Of a stretch of DNA of 8,637 nucleotides, positions 5,699 through 8,637 are shown in pieces. This DNA is from Candidatus Helarchaeota archaeon (lineage in GTDB: Archaea > Asgardarchaeota > Lokiarchaeia > Helarchaeales > JABXJV01). Each line of letters begins with the position of its first letter. The first letter of the stretch is position 1. Location of the stretch: NCBI GenBank assembly GCA_013375355.1, contig JABXJV010000433.1, positions 1 through 8,637 on the forward strand, written 5' to 3'. The notes beneath the pieces were generated by a model. The model was given only the letters and a program-made list of their open reading frames with translations, ran no database searches and had not been told where the DNA came from. The position numbers and the translations under genes were made by a program.

Positions 5699-6325
5699 AT
5701 GACTAAGATTATCATTTTATTAATTTTTTTGGCAGTTGAAATGAATATTACACACGCTCAGACCTCAGAGGAACATTATACACAAGGAGAATATTACCTT
5801 GAAAATAATATGCTCGATGAAGCGATAGAAGAATTTAAAAAATCGACTGAACTTGATCCGAATTTTTCAGACCCCCATACAGGATTAGGAATTGCATATT
5901 TAAGAAAAGTAATGTATAGTGAAGCCCTTTTAGAGTTTAATCAATCAATTGTACTTAATCCGTTTGATTTCGAAGCTTTTACCAATATGGGGATTATATA
6001 TAGAAGAAAAAATATGATTGATAAATCAATTATTATGTTAAAAAAGGCAGTTGAAATCAATCCTCTCTATATTCCTTCTGTTTATCATCTCGGAAGTACT
6101 TATCTCAAGAAAAGGGAATTTGATAAGGCAATTGAGTATTATAATGAAGTTATAGGAATTGATTCTACTTATGCAAGAGTTTATTTTAAACTTGCTCAAG
6201 TTTATTATATTACTAAACAGTATAATCTTGCCTGGTCGAATGTTTATAAAGCAAGAGAATTGGGGTTTAAGGTTTCGGAAAAATTCATAGAGAGATTAAA
6301 AAATTCCTCGCAAGAACCAAAATAA
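5699..6325 (+). CDS. secreted or periplasmic tetratricopeptide-repeat protein
   Basis: This 208-residue protein begins with a likely Sec signal peptide: residues 1-20, one early Lys, a hydrophobic run 'IIILLIFLAVEM' and a possible cleavage after 'THA'. An internal Glu and the short n-region make the signal imperfect. The rest is five consecutive 34-residue TPR units at about residues 26-59, 60-93, 94-127, 128-161 and 162-190, with canonical spacing ('A.EEFKKSTELDPN', 'ALLEFNQSIVLNP', 'SIIMLKKAVEINP', 'AIEYYNEVIGIDS'). TPR arrays are protein-binding scaffolds; the partner is unknown. The start is supported by AGAGGA at 5690-5695, rather close to the ATG. It has its own promoter and a terminator-like hairpin upstream, which suggests conditional expression. 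The next gene is 106 bases away with its own strong ribosome-binding site, so an operon link is uncertain. Confidence 0.85.
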   Translation: MTKIIILLIFLAVEMNITHAQTSEEHYTQGEYYLENNMLDEAIEEFKKSTELDPNFSDPHTGLGIAYLRKVMYSEALLEFNQSIVLNPFDFEAFTNMGIIYRRKNMIDKSIIMLKKAVEINPLYIPSVYHLGSTYLKKREFDKAIEYYNEVIGIDSTYARVYFKLAQVYYITKQYNLAWSNVYKARELGFKVSEKFIERLKNSSQEPK

Positions 6326-6431
6326 CTTCTCTTATCTTTAATATTTAATTCCAATCAATTTTTCTTTTAATAAAACAAAAAATATTTTATATTTTATTTA
6401 GTAAATAAATATAATTGGAGGGAGAGCGAAA

Positions 6432-6908
6432 ATGGCTAAAATTTTGATAGTTTATTACTCAAGAACAGGAAATACTGAGAAGATGGCGAAACTTATAAAA
6501 GATGGAGTTTTGTCGGAAGGAGTTGATGCAGAATTAAAAAAGGTAAAAGATACAACTATAAATGATTTATTGTCTTCAGATGGTATAATAATGGGCTCAC
6601 CAACTTATTATGGAACAATGGCGGCAGAATTGAAGAAACTAATCGATGACAGTGTCAGTCACCATGGAAGCCTTGATGGGAAGGTTGGCGCTGCATTTTC
6701 ATCTTCTGCTAATGTGGGAGGAGGAAACGAAACTACTGTTCTTGATATCCTCAAAGCAATGCTTATTCATGGAATGATAGTTCAGGGGGACCCAAAAGGA
6801 GACCATTACGGACCTGTTTCTATTAATGCTCCTGACAAGAGAAGCGCTTCAATGTGCACAAAACTTGGTGTAAGAACTGCTAAACTTGTAAAAATATTAT
6901 TTACTTAA
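6432..6908 (+). CDS. flavodoxin-family protein (flavodoxin or WrbA-like FMN-binding)
   Basis: This 158-residue protein has the flavodoxin fold signature. The N-terminal strand 'KILIVYYS' leads into the FMN phosphate loop S10-R-T-G-N-T15. 'GSPTYYGTMAAELKKLIDD' at 55-73 is the second flavin-binding loop, as in WrbA and related proteins, and 'FSSSANVGGGNETTVLDILKAMLIHGMIVQG' at 89-119 is the third. It is shorter than typical WrbA quinone reductases (about 200 residues) and close to flavodoxin size, but lacks the strongly acidic character of classical flavodoxins. Electron carrier or NAD(P)H-dependent FMN/quinone reductase are both possible. Two overlapping Shine-Dalgarno options (GGAGG at 6417-6421 and GGAGAG at 6421-6426) support this ATG. 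In an organism using ferredoxin-linked Por it may share low-potential electron carriers, but that link is inference. An Mth938-domain gene follows after 89 bases. Confidence 0.88.
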   Translation: MAKILIVYYSRTGNTEKMAKLIKDGVLSEGVDAELKKVKDTTINDLLSSDGIIMGSPTYYGTMAAELKKLIDDSVSHHGSLDGKVGAAFSSSANVGGGNETTVLDILKAMLIHGMIVQGDPKGDHYGPVSINAPDKRSASMCTKLGVRTAKLVKILFT

Positions 6909-6916
6909 TTGTATTT

Positions 6917-6940
6917 AAAAGTTTTTGAGCAACTTTTTTT
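6917..6940 (+). terminator. weak terminator-like hairpin after the flavodoxin gene
   Basis: AAAAGTT (6917-6923) and AACTTTT (6931-6937) can pair around TTTGAGC, and the T run continues to 6940. With only one G-C pair per side in the core the stem is weak, so termination is probably partial at best. It lies 9 bases after the stop codon, where a terminator is expected. Confidence 0.35.
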
Positions 6941-6997
6941 CAAGGGAGTTATAAAAATAATTAAATTTCAATTATCCAAGAATAAATATTTTTTATA

Positions 6998-7336
6998 ATG
7001 ATATCAAACTATAAATTTGGGCAGATAACAGTAAATAACAAAAATTATGGCTCTGACCTGACAATATGCCGGGGAAAGGTATTTCCAAATTGGTGGAGAG
7101 AAGAAGGACATCTCCTTCAGTTGTCTGATATTGAAGATAAGTTAAGGGTTAAACCTGAAATTTTAGTTGTTGGAACAGGATGTTATGGAGTTATGAAAAT
7201 TGATGATTCTTTAAGAAACTATTGTAAAAATAATGAGATTATATTGGCTGAATTTCCTACTGGGAAAGCGGTTGATTATTTTAACAATTTGAAGGATAAA
7301 AGCAAAGCAGTGCTTGCTATCCATCTTACCTGTTAG
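6998..7336 (+). CDS. Mth938-like domain-containing protein (DUF498 / NDUFAF3-AAMDC family)
   Basis: This 112-residue protein covers the complete Mth938-like domain. Conserved blocks are visible in order: 'FGQITVNNKNYGSDLTI' at the N-terminus, 'WWREEGHLLQLSDI' at 32-45, 'PEILVVGTGCYGVMKI' at 53-68, 'FPTGKAVDYFNNL' at 86-98, and the terminal 'AVLAIHLTC' at 104-112. The length equals the family norm. The biochemical role is not established; eukaryotic relatives include NDUFAF3, a complex I assembly factor, and AAMDC. The C-terminal position of Cys112 is typical of the family. The start at 6998 preserves the normal N-terminus but has no recognisable Shine-Dalgarno in the A/T-rich bases before it. 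It sits between a flavodoxin-like gene and a secreted peptidase gene; a functional link to the former is possible but unproven. Confidence 0.88.
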   Translation: MISNYKFGQITVNNKNYGSDLTICRGKVFPNWWREEGHLLQLSDIEDKLRVKPEILVVGTGCYGVMKIDDSLRNYCKNNEIILAEFPTGKAVDYFNNLKDKSKAVLAIHLTC

Positions 7337-7424
7337 GTATGTCCTTCTATCTGCTCATTTTTTAGCACTTGATAAGGAATATTCAGTATTATTTGATTTT
7401 AAATATAAATTTCAAGTGAGGATT

Positions 7425-8637
7425 ATGAAAAAAATACAAATTTTTGTGGTAATACTAATTTTCTTTTTTCAGATTTTATATTCAGCGGAAGGAGGAAAAA
7501 AGAAACTTACTATAAAAGATGCACTAATGTGGAAAATTCCAAGCAGTATTGCTGTTTCACCCATTGGAAATAAGATAGCATTTGTCGTGACAAAACCTGA
7601 CTTTGAAAAAAGCATATACGAGCGCAATATCTGGACAATCAATGTTAAAACCGGAATGGTAAGACAATTCACATACGGTTCAAAAAACGAGTTTTCTCCT
7701 GAATTCTCACCAGACGGAAGATATATTTCTTTTATTGCAAAGAGAAACGGAAAAAATGAAAAAGGTGAAAAAAATCAAATTTGGATGATTCCTGTTTCTG
7801 GTGGAGAGGCAAGAAAACTAACATCAGCCGAAGAGGGTGTTATAAGATATAAATGGTCTCCAGATGGTGAAAATATTTTTTACACTACTAAAGAGACTCT
7901 TCCTAAAGGAGTTAAATCAAGAAAGGAAAAAAATAAAAAAATTAAAAATGATGCTTATGTTGTGGATAAAGAAAATTACAGAAAGGAAATCTGGTCAATT
8001 AATATCACAACAAAAAAGGGGGTAAGAGTATTTAAAGGTGATTATGGTTTGTCCGACATAGAGGTTTCACCGGATGGAAAGAAAATTTTGTATACAACAA
8101 ACTATACTGGAAAGCCAGATGACAGAGGCAAATTTGATTTATGGGTATTATCATTAAAAGATGGTAAGGCAGTTCAACTTACAAAAAGAGAAGGGAGTGA
8201 ATATTCACCGAAGTGGTCTCCAGATGGTAAAACAGTAGCCTTTCTTGCAGGAGAATATCCAGAAATAACATATTCACAAACAGACCTTTTTATTGTTCCT
8301 TCATCGGGTGGGAAAGTAAAAAATATTACATTGGATTTTGATAAAAGTGTGAGTAACACCGAGTGGTCAAAAGATGGTAAGAATATTCTCTGTAACGTGG
8401 CTGAGGGTTTTTATACTGGAATTTATAAAATCGATGTCAAAACGGGAGAGGCTGAGCCAATAATAAAAGGGGATTTAAATATTACTCCGTTTAAATTATC
8501 ATACGATGGGGAAAGTTTGATATACATTCAGGAAAAGTCGGATGAACTTCCTGATATCTTCATTTCTGATTTAGATGGTAGTTCTTCAAGGCAGTTAACA
8601 TATCTTAATCCTGAAATAGAGGAGTTTGTCTTAGCAG
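7425..8637 (+). CDS. S9-family (prolyl oligopeptidase-like) secreted peptidase, N-terminal propeller, 3' end outside window
   Basis: An ATG at 7425 opens a frame that runs uninterrupted to the window end (404 codons), so the gene is truncated by the window. Residues 1-20 are a clear Sec signal peptide ('MKKIQIFVVILIFFF', cleavage near 'YSA-EGG'), so the mature protein is exported. The rest is a WD40-like/TolB-like beta-propeller: SPDG-type motifs recur at residues 45 (SPIG), 95, 145, 215, 265, 315 (SKDG) and 359 (SYDG), about 50 residues apart, consistent with seven blades. 'SGGEARKLTSAEEGV' and 'AVQLTKREGSEYSPKWSPDGK' are typical of S9 acylaminoacyl-peptidase/DPP proteins. The alpha/beta-hydrolase domain with the Ser-Asp-His triad should follow downstream and cannot be checked, so TolB-like non-peptidase remains an alternative. 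A Lys-rich segment at 162-174 lengthens the gap between the third and fourth motifs. GAGG at 7418-7421 is the likely ribosome-binding site, unusually close to the ATG. Confidence 0.85.
   Translation, partial: MKKIQIFVVILIFFFQILYSAEGGKKKLTIKDALMWKIPSSIAVSPIGNKIAFVVTKPDFEKSIYERNIWTINVKTGMVRQFTYGSKNEFSPEFSPDGRYISFIAKRNGKNEKGEKNQIWMIPVSGGEARKLTSAEEGVIRYKWSPDGENIFYTTKETLPKGVKSRKEKNKKIKNDAYVVDKENYRKEIWSINITTKKGVRVFKGDYGLSDIEVSPDGKKILYTTNYTGKPDDRGKFDLWVLSLKDGKAVQLTKREGSEYSPKWSPDGKTVAFLAGEYPEITYSQTDLFIVPSSGGKVKNITLDFDKSVSNTEWSKDGKNILCNVAEGFYTGIYKIDVKTGEAEPIIKGDLNITPFKLSYDGESLIYIQEKSDELPDIFISDLDGSSSRQLTYLNPEIEEFVLA

Noticed and set aside
7369..7413. TTGATA (7369-7374) and TAAATTTC (7406-7413) as a promoter for the S9 gene
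   Set aside because: The boxes are 31 bases apart and the second lies almost on the ribosome-binding site, so the spacing does not fit.

Overview
The window is AT-rich bacterial DNA in the standard genetic code, with every recognisable gene on the + strand. It is cut at both ends inside a gene. Multi-subunit pyruvate:ferredoxin oxidoreductase genes, a small flavodoxin-like protein and the lack of any aerobic respiratory gene suggest an anaerobic fermentative or syntrophic bacterium. Two candidate promoters carry a TAnnTTTG-like -7 element of the kind known from Bacteroidetes, and secreted TPR and S9-peptidase proteins are present. This fits an uncultivated lineage of or near the FCB group, but that placement is inference and weak.

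Layout. 1-1906: the 3' end of a dGTPase-family HD phosphohydrolase gene, followed after 34 bases by a complete FapA/DUF342 protein. 1907-2530: a 624-base gene-poor stretch that may hold a decayed reading frame and that ends with a candidate promoter and operator-like palindromes. 2531-5082: porD, porA and porB, closed by a textbook intrinsic terminator at 5122-5157. No gamma-subunit gene (porG) accompanies them. 5158-5698: a second gene-poor stretch holding a GC-rich, palindrome-rich island that looks like a dispersed repeat, then a good promoter followed by an intrinsic terminator hairpin upstream of the next gene. 5699-6325: a secreted five-TPR protein. 6432-7336: a flavodoxin-like protein and an Mth938-domain protein. 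7425-8637: the secretion signal and seven-bladed beta-propeller of a large S9-family peptidase whose catalytic domain lies beyond the window.

How the genes work together. PorD, PorA and PorB should form most of a ferredoxin-linked 2-oxoacid oxidoreductase that decarboxylates pyruvate to acetyl-CoA or runs in reverse. The flavodoxin-like protein could be an electron carrier or FMN reductase in the same redox economy, but nothing in the sequence ties it to Por. The other genes look like unrelated housekeeping or envelope functions. I see no CRISPR array, tRNA, rRNA, transposase or defence locus. The window is mostly ordinary; the most unusual parts are the non-coding stretches.
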